Origin: an uncultured Desulfovibrio sp.
GTDB lineage: Bacteria > Desulfobacterota > Desulfovibrionia > Desulfovibrionales > Desulfovibrionaceae
Direction: 5' to 3'
NCBI RefSeq assembly: GCF_944324525.1
Contig: NZ_CALUWS010000019.1
Coordinates: forward strand, 1-50,470
Length of the DNA stretch: 50,470 nucleotides
The translations under genes were made by a program, and so were the position numbers. Positions 8,369 to 16,236 of this stretch are shown piece by piece. Below the pieces are notes generated by a model. The model did no database searches. It saw only the letters and a program-made list of their open reading frames with translations, and was not told the origin of the DNA. Every line of letters starts with the position of its first letter. The stretch's first letter is position 1.

Positions 8369-9532
8369 ATGCAAACCTTTCTTGGATACAAGCGCCCGGA
8401 CGGGCGCGTGGGCATCCGCAATCATGTGCTCATCCTGCCTGCCAGCGTCTGCGCTTCGGATACGGCGCGCATCGTGGCCGGGCAGGTGGAAGGGGCGGTC
8501 ACCTTCAACAATCAGAACGGCTGCTCGCAGGTGGCCCCCGACCAGCAGCTGACCATGGACGTCATGGCCGGGTATGCGGCCAATCCCAACGTCTACGGTA
8601 CGGTGGTCATCTCGCTGGGCTGCGAGAACTGCCAGATGGATCTGGTGGTGGAGGCCATCCGGCAGCGTACCTGCAAACCGATGGAGACCTTCATCATCCA
8701 GCAGGAGGGCGGCACGCTCAAGACCATCGAGAAGGCCGTGCGCGCGGCCCGCGCCATGCAGCAGGAGGCCGGGCTCATCCAGCGGGAGGCCTTCCCCCTG
8801 TCCGAGCTCATCGTGGGCACCGAATGCGGCGGCAGCGACCCCACCAGCGGGCTGGCGGCCAATCCGCTCATCGGCGAGCTGTCCGACAGGATAGTGGACG
8901 CCGGCGGGACGGCCATCCTCAGCGAGACCACGGAATTCATCGGGGCCGAGCACATCCTTGCCCGGCGCGCTGCCACGCCGCAGGTGCGGGAGCGCATCCT
9001 CGACATCGTGCACCGCTACGAGAAGGCCCTGCGTCTGGTGGGCGAAGAAGTGCGCGAGGGCAATCCCTCGCCCGGCAACAAGGCCGGCGGCATCACCACG
9101 CTGGAGGAGAAAAGCCTCGGCTGCATCCACAAGGGCGGTCACCGGCCGGTCATGGCCGTGTACGATTACGCCAAGCAGATCGACACCCGCGGGCTCGTCA
9201 TCATGGACACGCCCGGCAACGATCCTTCCTCGGTGGCGGGCATGGTCGCCGGGGGCTGCCAGCTCGTGGTCTTCAGTACCGGGCGCGGCACGCCCACGGG
9301 CAATCCCATCGTGCCGGTCATCAAGGTGACGGGTAACCGGCAGACCTATGCCGCCATGCTCGACAATATGGACTTTGACGCCAGCCCCGTCATCTATGAA
9401 CCGGGCTGCATGGACAGGCTGGCCGGGGAGTTCCTCGACCTGGCCGTCGCCACGGCCAACGGCCGCAAGACCAAGGCCGAAGCGCTGGGCTTTACGGAAA
9501 TGGCCATCGCCCGCGTGTGCAACTACGTTTAA
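8369..9532 (+). CDS. UxaA-family hydro-lyase, large catalytic subunit
   Basis: A 387-residue catalytic subunit of the altronate dehydratase family (UxaA C-terminal domain; SuyB-like when split). Conserved metal-site regions are visible: ISLGCENCQMD, VGTECGGSDPTSGLAANP, ETTEFIGAEHIL and the KSLGCIHKGGHRPV stretch. The expected reaction is metal-dependent removal of water from an aldonate or aldarate to give a 2-keto-3-deoxy acid, the substrate type of the aldolase at 4777. An alternative is C-S cleavage of sulfolactate, but the lactonase and aldolase neighbours favour a sugar acid. It pairs with the small subunit directly upstream; the PdxA-family gene follows after 24 bases. Specificity unknown. 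Confidence 0.85.
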   Translation: MQTFLGYKRPDGRVGIRNHVLILPASVCASDTARIVAGQVEGAVTFNNQNGCSQVAPDQQLTMDVMAGYAANPNVYGTVVISLGCENCQMDLVVEAIRQRTCKPMETFIIQQEGGTLKTIEKAVRAARAMQQEAGLIQREAFPLSELIVGTECGGSDPTSGLAANPLIGELSDRIVDAGGTAILSETTEFIGAEHILARRAATPQVRERILDIVHRYEKALRLVGEEVREGNPSPGNKAGGITTLEEKSLGCIHKGGHRPVMAVYDYAKQIDTRGLVIMDTPGNDPSSVAGMVAGGCQLVVFSTGRGTPTGNPIVPVIKVTGNRQTYAAMLDNMDFDASPVIYEPGCMDRLAGEFLDLAVATANGRKTKAEALGFTEMAIARVCNYV

Positions 9533-9556
9533 CCCGCTATCCCGCAGGAGCGTTCC

Positions 9557-10558
9557 ATGAAACCCATCCTTGGCATCTTTCTGGGCGAGGCCGCCGGCAT
9601 CGGGCCGGAAGTCATCGCCCGCCTCGTGGCCAACGGCACCGTGCAGAAATATTGCCGCCCGCTGCTCATCGGCGACAGCCGCGTCCTCAAGCTCGGGCAG
9701 CGCATCGCCGGGGTCGATTTCCCCGTCAGCATCATCTCGGACGCCGCGGCGGCGAACTGGGACGGGCCGGTGCCCTTCCTGGATCTGAAGAACTTCGATC
9801 CCGACGGGCTCGTCATGGGGCAGGTCGATACCGCTTCCGGCAAGGCCACCGGGGACTCGCTCATCGAAAGCATGAAGCTGCTCAAGGCCGGCAGCATCGA
9901 CGGCTTCGTCTTCGGCCCCCTCAACAAGGAGGCCTTCAAGAAGGGCGGCCATCACGTGGAGGACGAGCATGCCCTCTTTGCCCAGTGCCTGGACTGGCTG
10001 GACAAGCCGCGCGGCCTGCTCAACGTGCTGGAGGACCTCTGGGTGTTCCGCGTGACCGGGCACATCCCCTTCAAGGACATCTCCGCCCACATCACGCGGG
10101 AGAGCGTGGGGCGGGCCATCCGCCTCTCCTATGACACGCTGCGCATGGCCGGTTACGACGATCCGCGCATCGCCGTGGCGGCCCTCAATCCGCACGCCGG
10201 GGACGGCGGCACCTGCGGCATGGAAGAGATCGACGTGCTCATCCCCACCATCCAGGAGATGCGTGCCCAGGGCATGAACGTCATCGGGCCCGTGCCCGCC
10301 GACACCATCTTCATGCACGCCTTCAACAAGGAATACGATACGGTGGTGACGCTCTACCATGACCAGGGCCAGATCGCCACCAAGCTCAAAGCCTTCGATG
10401 TGGGCGTCACCGTGTCCGGCGGCATGCCCTACGCCATCACCACCCCCGAACACGGCACCGCCTTCGACATCGCCGGCAAGGGCATCGCCAAGACGCTTGC
10501 CACGGAAGAAGCCATCCGCATCGCCGCCCGCATGGCGGCGACCCGCCACGCGGGATAG
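9557..10558 (+). CDS. PdxA-family NAD-dependent dehydrogenase (PdxA2-like)
   Basis: A 333-residue member of the 4-hydroxythreonine-4-phosphate dehydrogenase family. Metal/substrate regions GEAAGIGPEV (N-terminus), VTGHIPFKDISAHIT, ALNPHAGDGGTCGMEE and LYHDQGQIATKLKAFD carry the expected His residues. The stretch GVTVSGGMPYAITTPEHGTA departs from classical PdxA and resembles catabolic PdxA2/TphB-type members. Such enzymes oxidise a beta-hydroxy acid with loss of CO2, for example 4-phospho-D-threonate. No DUF1537 kinase is in the operon, so the substrate may be unphosphorylated or the kinase lies elsewhere. It is last in the operon, followed by a hairpin at 10593-10634. The family is sure; the role in this pathway is inferred. 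Confidence 0.85.
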   Translation: MKPILGIFLGEAAGIGPEVIARLVANGTVQKYCRPLLIGDSRVLKLGQRIAGVDFPVSIISDAAAANWDGPVPFLDLKNFDPDGLVMGQVDTASGKATGDSLIESMKLLKAGSIDGFVFGPLNKEAFKKGGHHVEDEHALFAQCLDWLDKPRGLLNVLEDLWVFRVTGHIPFKDISAHITRESVGRAIRLSYDTLRMAGYDDPRIAVAALNPHAGDGGTCGMEEIDVLIPTIQEMRAQGMNVIGPVPADTIFMHAFNKEYDTVVTLYHDQGQIATKLKAFDVGVTVSGGMPYAITTPEHGTAFDIAGKGIAKTLATEEAIRIAARMAATRHAG

Positions 10559-10592
10559 CGGGACACGCCATGCCTCCTCTTCCCCCCCCCGC

Positions 10593-10634
10593 AAACGGGA
10601 GGCCTGCCGCTCACGCTGCGGCGGCCTCCCGTTT
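10593..10634 (+). terminator. Hairpin after the catabolic operon
   Basis: A near-perfect stem (AAACGGGAGGCC with its complement GGCCTCCCGTTT, extended by GCCGC/GCGGC) lies 34 bases after the last stop codon. The T run after it is short, so it may act as a terminator or as a 3' stabiliser. Confidence 0.6.
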
Positions 10635-10663
10635 CGCTTGCGCGGGCCGGGTCTTCCGCGCCT

Positions 10664-10781
10664 AGCACATTTTACGGCCTGTCATTTCGCGGAAAAACGC
10701 GGTTTTCCGCTTGGTTTGGGCCTGGCGGCGCTGTAGCGCCGGCACGCATCTTGCCTTTTTCAAAGACAAAATGCTCTGTTG
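10664..10781 (-). repeat. Dispersed hairpin repeat (family R2), next to arsR promoter
   Basis: Read on the minus strand it runs CAGAGCATTTTGTCTTTGAAA, a GGCGGCGC-type hairpin core, GCCCAAACCAAGCGGAAA, ending TGTGCTAG. It is homologous to copies at 34392-34498, 36503-36599 and 48704-48852 and to a partial one at 12557-12608. It abuts the -35 box of the ArsR promoter. No coding capacity is seen; it looks like a MITE or REP-like sequence. Confidence 0.7.
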
Positions 10782-10814
10782 ACAGCACCGCAAAGCATGG
10801 CTATTTTGCCAAAT
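10779..10814 (+). promoter_or_regulatory. ArsR-gene promoter overlapped by an operator
   Basis: TTGACA (10779-10784), a 17-base spacer and TATTTT (10802-10807) form a near-consensus sigma-70 promoter. The inverted repeat TGGC-TATTTT-GCCA (10798-10811) covers the -10 box. The same TATTTGGC/GCCAATA half-sites occur before the permease gene (11262-11277). Transcription should start near 10813-10815, at the ATG itself, so the message may be leaderless. Confidence 0.75.
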
Positions 10815-11165
10815 ATGAATGAGGTGAACGCACGTCCCCATCGGGAGTACATCGCCGAGCAGGCTAAGATCTTCAAGGCGCTGGGGCATCCCAGCCGTCT
10901 GCTCATGGTGCAGGCCCTGCGCGACGGGGAAAAATGCGTCTGCGATCTGCAAACGCTCATCGGGGCGGACATGTCCACCGTGTCGCGCCATCTGGCGGTA
11001 TTGCGGGAGGCGGGCGTGGTGCGCAGCGAAAAGCGCGGCACCAACATCTATTATGCTCTGGCCCTGAGCTGTCTGGATACCTTTCTGCACTGCACAGGTA
11101 CGCTCATTGCGGAGCGCATCCGCGAAAAGGCGTCCCTGTTGGGGGGCGGAGAGCGGGCGTCGTAG
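10815..11165 (+). CDS. ArsR/SmtB family transcriptional repressor
   Basis: A 116-residue winged-helix metalloregulator. After a helical N-terminus (EYIAEQAKIFKALGHPSRLL), the recognition region contains KCVCDLQTLIGADMSTVSRH, close to the CVCDLC arsenic/antimony-sensing motif of ArsR, then LREAGVVRSEKRGTNIYYAL for the wing. The third motif cysteine is Gln here, but further cysteines lie in the C-terminal SCLDTFLHCTG region and could complete a thiolate site. It probably represses itself and the permease gene through the two matching inverted repeats. An upstream TTG at 10779 is in frame but is part of the -35 box, so the ATG at 10815 is chosen; it has no Shine-Dalgarno site. Effector not determined. 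Confidence 0.87.
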   Translation: MNEVNARPHREYIAEQAKIFKALGHPSRLLMVQALRDGEKCVCDLQTLIGADMSTVSRHLAVLREAGVVRSEKRGTNIYYALALSCLDTFLHCTGTLIAERIREKASLLGGGERAS

Positions 11166-11220
11166 CCGTCCGACCGGCGGGGGAGGGCAGTCCGGCCGTT
11201 CCCTCGCGTGTGCGCCGGCC

Positions 11221-11249
11221 GCCTGTCGTTGCTGCGACAGGCATTTTTT
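11221..11249 (+). terminator. Rho-independent terminator after the ArsR gene
   Basis: GCCTGTCG-TTGCTG-CGACAGGC stem-loop followed by ATTTTTT. It separates the regulator transcript from the permease gene, which has its own operator and promoter region. Confidence 0.8.
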
Positions 11250-11299
11250 GAACACTGTTATTTGGCTTTTTTGCCAATAAGAAAATTAAGGAGAACATC
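11248..11299 (+). promoter_or_regulatory. Operator and promoter region of the permease gene
   Basis: A TTGAAC box (11248-11253) overlaps the terminator's T run. The inverted repeat TTGGC-TTTTTT-GCCAA (11262-11277) covers where a -10 box would be. It matches the operator in the ArsR promoter, so both units should be under the same repressor. A TTAAGGAGAAC site (11286-11296) serves the ATG at 11300. Confidence 0.65.
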
Positions 11300-12445
11300 A
11301 TGCAAGGTCCTTGCTGCTGTCAGTCGGGGAAGGACAAGCCGCAGTCGGCACCGCAGGGAAATGCCGGGCCGCTGCGCGAGCTGACGCCGCTGCGGCCGCA
11401 ACCGGTGGACCGCCTGCGCTATTTCGGGACGGGTGCGCTCGTCTTTGCGGTCTGGACGGGCTGCTATCTGGCCATCGAACCGCTGGCCCGGCTGTTGACG
11501 CAAGCCGTGCCCGGCCTGAGCGAGCGGGCGGCGGCCGCGCTGGAGTTCTTCCTCTACGATACGGCCAAGATCCTGCTCCTGCTGCTGCTCATGGTCTACG
11601 TCATCGGCTGGCTGCGGGCCGGGCTGCACGTGGAGCGGGTGCGGGACTTCCTGGCGGGCAGGCGGCGCGTGCTGGGCTATGTGCTGGGCGCGGGGTTTGG
11701 GGCCATCACGCCGTTCTGTTCCTGTTCCAGCATCCCGCTGTTTCTGGGCTTCACCACGTCGGGCATACCGGTGGGCATCACGCTGGCCTTCCTCATCACC
11801 TCGCCGCTGATCAACGAGATCGCCGTGGTCCTGCTCTGGGGGCTGCTGGGCTGGAAGCTCACGCTTGTCTATGTGCTGGCCGGACTGGGGGCGGGCATCA
11901 TCGGCGGCTGGTTCATGGACGTGCTGCGCGCGGAGCGCTGGTTGCAGGACTACCTGAAGGAAAGCATCGCCTCCGGCGCGGCGCAGCAGCCCATCGGGAC
12001 GGCGCAACGGAAGATCGGTCTGCGTGAGCGCCACCTCTTTGCCGGCGGGGAAACGCGCTCCATCTTCCGGCGCGTCTGGCGCTGGGTCATCATCGGGGTG
12101 GGGCTGGGGGCCCTGCTGCACGGCTATGTGCCGGAAGCCTGGTTCGCCGAGCATCTGGGCGCGGGCCAGTGGTGGTCGGTCCCGGCTGCGGTGGCCGTGG
12201 GCATCCCGCTCTACACCAACGTCACGGGCATCGTGCCCGTCATGGAAAGCCTGCTGCTCAAGGGCCTGCCCGTGGGCACCACGCTGGCCTTCTGCATGAG
12301 CGCCGTGGCGGCCAGCCTGCCGGAAGTGCTCATGCTGCGGCAGGTCATGCGCGGCAAGCTGCTGGCGCTCTTCCTGGGGACGCTGCTGGTGCTCTTCTCC
12401 CTGCTGGGCTGGCTGCTCAACGCGGTGCAGGGCTGGCTGCTGTAG
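11300..12445 (+). CDS. COG0701 (DUF318) permease
   Basis: A 381-residue inner-membrane protein of the ArsP-like permease family with about 8-10 hydrophobic segments. The family signature TPFCSCSSIPLFLGF (about 140-155) and the second half repeat GIPLYTNVTGIVPVMESLL are present. The N-terminus MQGPCCCQSG is a cysteine cluster on the presumed cytosolic side, suited to binding a soft metal or exchanging thiols. With an ArsR-type regulator upstream and a small thioredoxin-fold protein downstream this is a frequent gene trio; members export methylated or trivalent arsenicals, but the substrate of this subgroup is not settled. Family sure, cargo unknown. Confidence 0.87.
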   Translation: MQGPCCCQSGKDKPQSAPQGNAGPLRELTPLRPQPVDRLRYFGTGALVFAVWTGCYLAIEPLARLLTQAVPGLSERAAAALEFFLYDTAKILLLLLLMVYVIGWLRAGLHVERVRDFLAGRRRVLGYVLGAGFGAITPFCSCSSIPLFLGFTTSGIPVGITLAFLITSPLINEIAVVLLWGLLGWKLTLVYVLAGLGAGIIGGWFMDVLRAERWLQDYLKESIASGAAQQPIGTAQRKIGLRERHLFAGGETRSIFRRVWRWVIIGVGLGALLHGYVPEAWFAEHLGAGQWWSVPAAVAVGIPLYTNVTGIVPVMESLLLKGLPVGTTLAFCMSAVAASLPEVLMLRQVMRGKLLALFLGTLLVLFSLLGWLLNAVQGWLL

Positions 12446-12470
12446 AGCCTGCTGGCTCTATTGACTGCTT

Positions 12471-12514
12471 GTTTGGGGGGAAGGGGAGCCCATCCCTTCC
12501 CCAGCGCGCTTTTA
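12471..12514 (+). repeat. Composite intergenic repeat, short copy 3
   Basis: The G-rich block GTTTGGGGGGAAGGGGA and the module CCAGCGCGCTTTTA, in the same order as at 3038-3306 but with the middle deleted. Confidence 0.55.
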
Positions 12515-12556
12515 CTGTGGGAAGAGTCAGGGACACGAGGCCCGCTCTCAAAGGCA

Positions 12557-12608
12557 AGCGGAGAAATCGCGTTTTTCCCGCGAAGCGTTTCAAACTGAAA
12601 ATGCGCTA
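12557..12608 (+). repeat. Dispersed repeat R2, partial copy
   Basis: Contains AAGCGTTTCAAACTGAAAAT and GCGCTAA, matching the right end of the full copy at 48704-48852 (48827-48852). Lies directly before the thioredoxin-fold gene. Confidence 0.55.
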
Positions 12609-12630
12609 ATATACGACAAGGAGAAAGTTC

Positions 12631-12876
12631 ATGGACATCAAGGTGCTGGGGCCGGGCTGTGCCCGCTGCCATGAAACGGAAGAACTGGTGCGGGCCGTGG
12701 TGGCGGAAACGGGCTGCGCGGCCGAAGTGGAAAAGGTGACGGATTTTCGGGAGATGCTGCGGCTGGGCGTCATGGCCACGCCCGCCGTGCTGGTGGACGG
12801 CAGGGTCATGTGTTCGGGGCGCGTGCCCACGCGGGAGGAAGTGCGCGACTGGCTGGCCGGGGCCGGGCAGGCATAG
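12631..12876 (+). CDS. Small thioredoxin-fold redox protein
   Basis: An 81-residue protein of the redox-active disulfide type (TM0996/MTH895 group). It has GPGCARCHET with a CxxC site at Cys-10 and Cys-13 and a cis-proline region VMATPAVLVDG. It has no signal peptide, so it acts in the cytosol. It follows the COG0701 permease and probably works with it, passing electrons or a thiol-bound metalloid. An AAGGAGAAAG site precedes the ATG. A repeat-containing gap of about 185 bases separates it from the permease gene, so cotranscription is likely but not certain. Confidence 0.85.
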   Translation: MDIKVLGPGCARCHETEELVRAVVAETGCAAEVEKVTDFREMLRLGVMATPAVLVDGRVMCSGRVPTREEVRDWLAGAGQA

Positions 12877-13044
12877 TCCGCCGCGTCCTCACGACGGGGG
12901 TCGCCGCATGCGAAGGAAAGTCCGGTGTGTCGCCGCCGTACCTCGTGATGTCATGGGGCGGGGGAGCGGAAGCGTGGGAGAGGGACCCTTTTCACACTCG
13001 GGAAAGGGGTCTCTCCCGCATAAAGCACGCCGCGACCGTCAGGC

Positions 13045-13287
13045 TCAGGCCCGTTCGATGCGGAATTCCACTTTGTCCGCGCAATCCGGGCACTGGAAGG
13101 GGCCGTGATTGATGACGCCCTTGCGGGCCGCGTACACGAAGGGGAAGATGGCGTTCATGGCCATCATGCAGATATTGGCGCTCTCGTCCTTGGCGATGAG
13201 CGGCCCGTCAAAGACGACGGAATCGCCCGCCGAGTAGAGCGGACAGGAGGAGGACTGGACCGTGAGGCGGATCTTGATTTCTTCCAT
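13045..13287 (-). CDS. TIGR04076-type small protein
   Basis: An 80-residue protein with four cysteines: Cys-15 in SSCPLYSAGDSVVFDGP, Cys-40 in NICMMAMNA, and the pair in PFQCPDCADKVEFRI near the C-terminus, a likely metal or Fe-S knuckle. The pattern matches the TIGR04076 family of anaerobes, whose function is unknown. An AGGAAGAC site supports the ATG at 13287. It follows the sensor kinase gene on the same strand after about 115 bases and may belong to that operon. Confidence 0.7.
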   Translation of the reverse strand: MEEIKIRLTVQSSSCPLYSAGDSVVFDGPLIAKDESANICMMAMNAIFPFVYAARKGVINHGPFQCPDCADKVEFRIERA

Positions 13288-13401
13288 GAGAGTCTTCCTT
13301 TCGGCAAAGAGGGTGAGCGAAGACGGACAGCCGCCCGCCGACCCGTACGGCAGGGGCTGATGCGCGTACCGTCGGGAGAGTAGTCCTGACGGTACGCGGC
13401 G

Positions 13402-14889
13402 TCAAATGCCGTCGTGCGCCTCGTCCTGTTCCGGGGCAAAGACGAGCCGAACGGCAAAGCCCAACGGCGAACCGCTGTGAGCGGATGCTTCCTGATCCGG
13501 CCCGAAATGCAGCGAAAAGCCATGAAGCCGGGCGATGCGGCACATGATGGAGCAGCCCAATCCGCTGCCGCGTTCCGTCTGTCCCGGCGGACGGAAAAAG
13601 CGTTCGCCCACGCGGGCAAACTGCTCCGGCGGCAGGGAGGGGCCGCTGTTGGCGATGGTCAGCGCGGCGGAGGTCAGGTCGATACGGATGCTGCCGCCCT
13701 GCGGGGTGTAGCGGACGGCATTGTCCAGCGCATTGCGCAGCAGCAGCCGCAGGAGCGGAAGATACCCGGTGAGGCCGCAGGGCGTGGACAGGATGGAGCG
13801 GCTGACGGCAAGATCTTTTTCGTCCAGGCGGTCACAATGCCCGGCCAGCGCCTCGTCCAGCAGGGAAGGCCAGTCCACGGGCTCACGCGTCAGGCCGCCG
13901 CTGTCGGGCGGAGCGTCGCCGAAGGCCTCCAGACGGGAGAGGGCAAGGAGCTGTTCGGCAAGGCGTCCGCAGCGGTCGATGGCCTGCAGCATGGCCGCTA
14001 CGGCTTCATGCCGGGCCGGGGCGTCGTCGTCCAGCAGGGCGATGACCTCGGCCTGGATGCGCAGCCCGGCCAGCGGCGTGCGCAGTTCATGGGCAGCATC
14101 GGCCACGAAGGCGCGTTCCCGGTCAAGCAGTGCCGCCGTGCGCCTGAAAAGATCATTCTGGGCTTCCACCAGCGGCCGCAGTTCGGCGGGCGTGCGGGAC
14201 AGTCTCAGGGGGGCGGCATCCTTCGGGGAGCGGCGGGCAAGGCGCTGCGTCAGCTCGCGGAAGGGAGCTGTCTCCCGCTGGAGCAGCCAGAAGAGTCCCA
14301 GCAGGCAGACGGGCAGAAAAGGCAGCCAGGGGAGCGCCTGCCGCCAGAGCAGGGAGAGAGCCATGTTCCGCCGGTAGGCGAGGTCCTGCCCCACCATCAC
14401 GATCCGTTCCCCGTCCGGCGCGCTGAGCCAGACTTCGCGCCGGACAGCCCCATTTTTGCCTGCCGGGCGGTTGACGAAGCCTCGCCGCAGGGGCGTGGCG
14501 GTCAGGCGCTCGCCCGGGCCGCCATCGCGCAGCAGGCAATTGCCCTCCCCGTCATAGACGGCGAAGGAGAGCGCCTTCTTGCTCTGGCGGCCGCGGGCCT
14601 TCTTGCCGCCAAAGGGCAGCGCCTCGCGTGGCGAGGGCAGGACGGCGGGGCCGCCATTACCGGCTGTGTCGGCCCTGGAGAGGGGGGACGATGCACGAAC
14701 GTCGCTGTGCATGGAAAGCAGCGTCCGGGCGTAGAGGAGCTGTTGGGTGTCGAAAAAGGTATCCAGATTCCGGCGGTGGACGGAAAAGGAGATCAGCAGC
14801 ATCACGGCCCAGACGACCAGCAGGAACAGGCCGAACAGCAGACCGAAGCGCAGGCGCAGGCTGCCGTCCCGCAGGGAAAGGCGCCTCAT
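13402..14889 (-). CDS. Sensor histidine kinase (QseC/PmrB-like)
   Basis: A 495-residue membrane kinase: first membrane helix about 14-36, a periplasmic region about 37-180 that is basic and low-complexity around 80-108, second helix about 182-204, then a short linker, the dimerisation box FVADAAHELRTPLAGL with phospho-acceptor His-267, the N box RNALDNAVRYTPQGG and the G box RGSGLGCSIM. Overall order matches the QseC/PmrB class. It overlaps the response regulator gene by 4 bases (ATGA), so the two are translated together. With a YgiW homologue heading the operon, a role in envelope or oxidative/metal stress sensing is likely; the signal is unknown. Confidence 0.88.
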   Translation of the reverse strand: MRRLSLRDGSLRLRFGLLFGLFLLVVWAVMLLISFSVHRRNLDTFFDTQQLLYARTLLSMHSDVRASSPLSRADTAGNGGPAVLPSPREALPFGGKKARGRQSKKALSFAVYDGEGNCLLRDGGPGERLTATPLRRGFVNRPAGKNGAVRREVWLSAPDGERIVMVGQDLAYRRNMALSLLWRQALPWLPFLPVCLLGLFWLLQRETAPFRELTQRLARRSPKDAAPLRLSRTPAELRPLVEAQNDLFRRTAALLDRERAFVADAAHELRTPLAGLRIQAEVIALLDDDAPARHEAVAAMLQAIDRCGRLAEQLLALSRLEAFGDAPPDSGGLTREPVDWPSLLDEALAGHCDRLDEKDLAVSRSILSTPCGLTGYLPLLRLLLRNALDNAVRYTPQGGSIRIDLTSAALTIANSGPSLPPEQFARVGERFFRPPGQTERGSGLGCSIMCRIARLHGFSLHFGPDQEASAHSGSPLGFAVRLVFAPEQDEAHDGI

Positions 14890-15548
14890 GCCTCCTCTCC
14901 CAGCATATAGCCGACGCCGTGGACCGTCCTGATGGAGTCCCGGCCCAGCTTGCGGCGAATGGCATGCACATGCACTTCCACGGCATTGCTGCTGATTTCT
15001 TCTCCCCAGGGATAGAGACTGTCTTCGATTTGTCGCCGGGTAAGCGCCTGCCCCCGGTGCAGCAGGAGGAGCTCCAGCAGCGCAAGGGCGCGGGGCGGCA
15101 GGGAGATCTCTTCGCCGTCGCGGAAAAGGCGGCGGCTGGCCGTATCCAGACTGAGGCCGCCGTGGACGAGACAGGCCGCTGTCCGGCCGTGGCGGCGGCG
15201 GATCAGGGCCTGCAGGCGGGCCGCCAGCTCTTCCAGCGCGAAGGGCTTGCCGAGGTAGTCGTCCGCGCCGTTGTGGAAGCCTGCAAGACGCTGATCCAGC
15301 GCGTCCCGGGCAGTGAGGATGAGCACAGGCACGTCCAGCCCCCGCCGTCGCCAGCGGCGCAGGATATCCAGCCCGTCCAGTCCGGGCAGGGAAAGATCCA
15401 GCACCACCGCGTCATAAGGAGCGGCGGACAGGGCGTCCAGCCCTTCCTGACCGTCACGGAACCAGTCCATGCTGAAGTTGAGCCGCGTCAGACCGGCCCG
15501 GATGCCGCTGCCGATGATGGCATCATCTTCCACAAGCAGAATGCGCAT
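14886..15548 (-). CDS. OmpR-family response regulator (QseB/PmrA-like)
   Basis: A 220-residue two-domain regulator. The receiver domain (1-115) has the acidic pair ED near residues 7-9, phospho-acceptor Asp-51 in VVLDLSLPGLDG, Thr in LILTAR and Lys in LGKPFALEEL. The C-terminal OmpR/PhoB winged helix spans about 125-218 (EISLPPRALALLELLLLH, AVEVHVHAIRRKLG). It is the partner of the overlapping kinase and by analogy with QseB/PmrA may control this operon and envelope genes. It begins 57 bases after the YgiW-like gene. Confidence 0.92.
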   Translation of the reverse strand: MRILLVEDDAIIGSGIRAGLTRLNFSMDWFRDGQEGLDALSAAPYDAVVLDLSLPGLDGLDILRRWRRRGLDVPVLILTARDALDQRLAGFHNGADDYLGKPFALEELAARLQALIRRRHGRTAACLVHGGLSLDTASRRLFRDGEEISLPPRALALLELLLLHRGQALTRRQIEDSLYPWGEEISSNAVEVHVHAIRRKLGRDSIRTVHGVGYMLGEEA

Positions 15549-15605
15549 GCCTCGCCTCCTTCTTCGGCCGCGCCGCCGTTCCCCCGGCGGCGCGGCACGG
15601 CCGGG

Positions 15606-16082
15606 CTACCGCCGGACGACACGCCGGATGTCGATGAAGCTATGTTCCCAGTGACGGCGTACCTTGCCGTAGAGCAGCACCGTGTCTTCGGCGGAAACCT
15701 GCACGCCCTGCCAGGCCTTCTGGCCGATGCGCACGTCGGCATTGCCGCTGGCGTCGGTGAAGATGTATTCCTTTTCTCCCACCCGACGGCTGATGTTGCC
15801 CCGCAGTACGACCCAGGCGCCGTCACCGCGCGTCAGGGCGTCCCGCGCCGGGAGGACGGTCTCGTCCGTGAGAGCGTAGCCGCCCATATCCAGCGGGCGG
15901 GGCGCGGGCGCGACGGCAAAGGACTCGTGAGGCGCTCCGTCCTTGTCCTTCTTCGCCTGCACGGGCTGGCAGTCGAGCAGCAGGGCGGCGGCCAGCAGCA
16001 GGGCCAGCGGCAGGACGGGCAGCGGGCGGCCGGTGCGGGACGGGCGGGACTGACGGGCGGACGTGGTGGATGTGGTGTTCAT
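15606..16082 (-). CDS. YgiW/YdeI family periplasmic OB-fold stress protein
   Basis: A 158-residue exported protein with a signal peptide ending near QPVQA (about 43). The mature BOF domain (about 65-158) has the family pattern ETVLPARDAL, DGAWVVLRGNI, EKEYIFTDASGNADVRIG, AEDTVLLYGKV and a basic tail. Such small OB-fold proteins are induced by stress and sit beside QseBC in Enterobacteria and Pasteurellaceae; here it is the first gene of the ygiW-RR-kinase order. The frame is open much further upstream, but the ATG at 16082 with GGAGGTCC upstream and a proper signal peptide fixes the start. Confidence 0.85.
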   Translation of the reverse strand: MNTTSTTSARQSRPSRTGRPLPVLPLALLLAAALLLDCQPVQAKKDKDGAPHESFAVAPAPRPLDMGGYALTDETVLPARDALTRGDGAWVVLRGNISRRVGEKEYIFTDASGNADVRIGQKAWQGVQVSAEDTVLLYGKVRRHWEHSFIDIRRVVRR

Positions 16083-16236
16083 GGGGACCTCCGATATGCT
16101 GGTTTGCGCGGGGGGAACATCCCTGCCCGCAGATCCAGAACACCACAGGCAGCTTAAGAAAAGCTTACGGGTCGCCGGGCGGGAAAAATTTTTTCCGTCC
16201 GGCGTACAGGTGGCGGACGGCGTGCCGTCCATTCCG

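Noticed and set aside
8075-9532. Firm assignment as sulfolactate sulfo-lyase (SuyAB)
   Set aside because: The split UxaA architecture fits, but lactonase and aldolase neighbours favour a sugar acid; kept only as an alternative.
8024-10594. 856-codon open frame antisense to the catabolic genes
   Set aside because: Shadow of GC-rich coding DNA: the text is His/Gly/Asp-rich without domain motifs and the sense strand holds clear enzymes.
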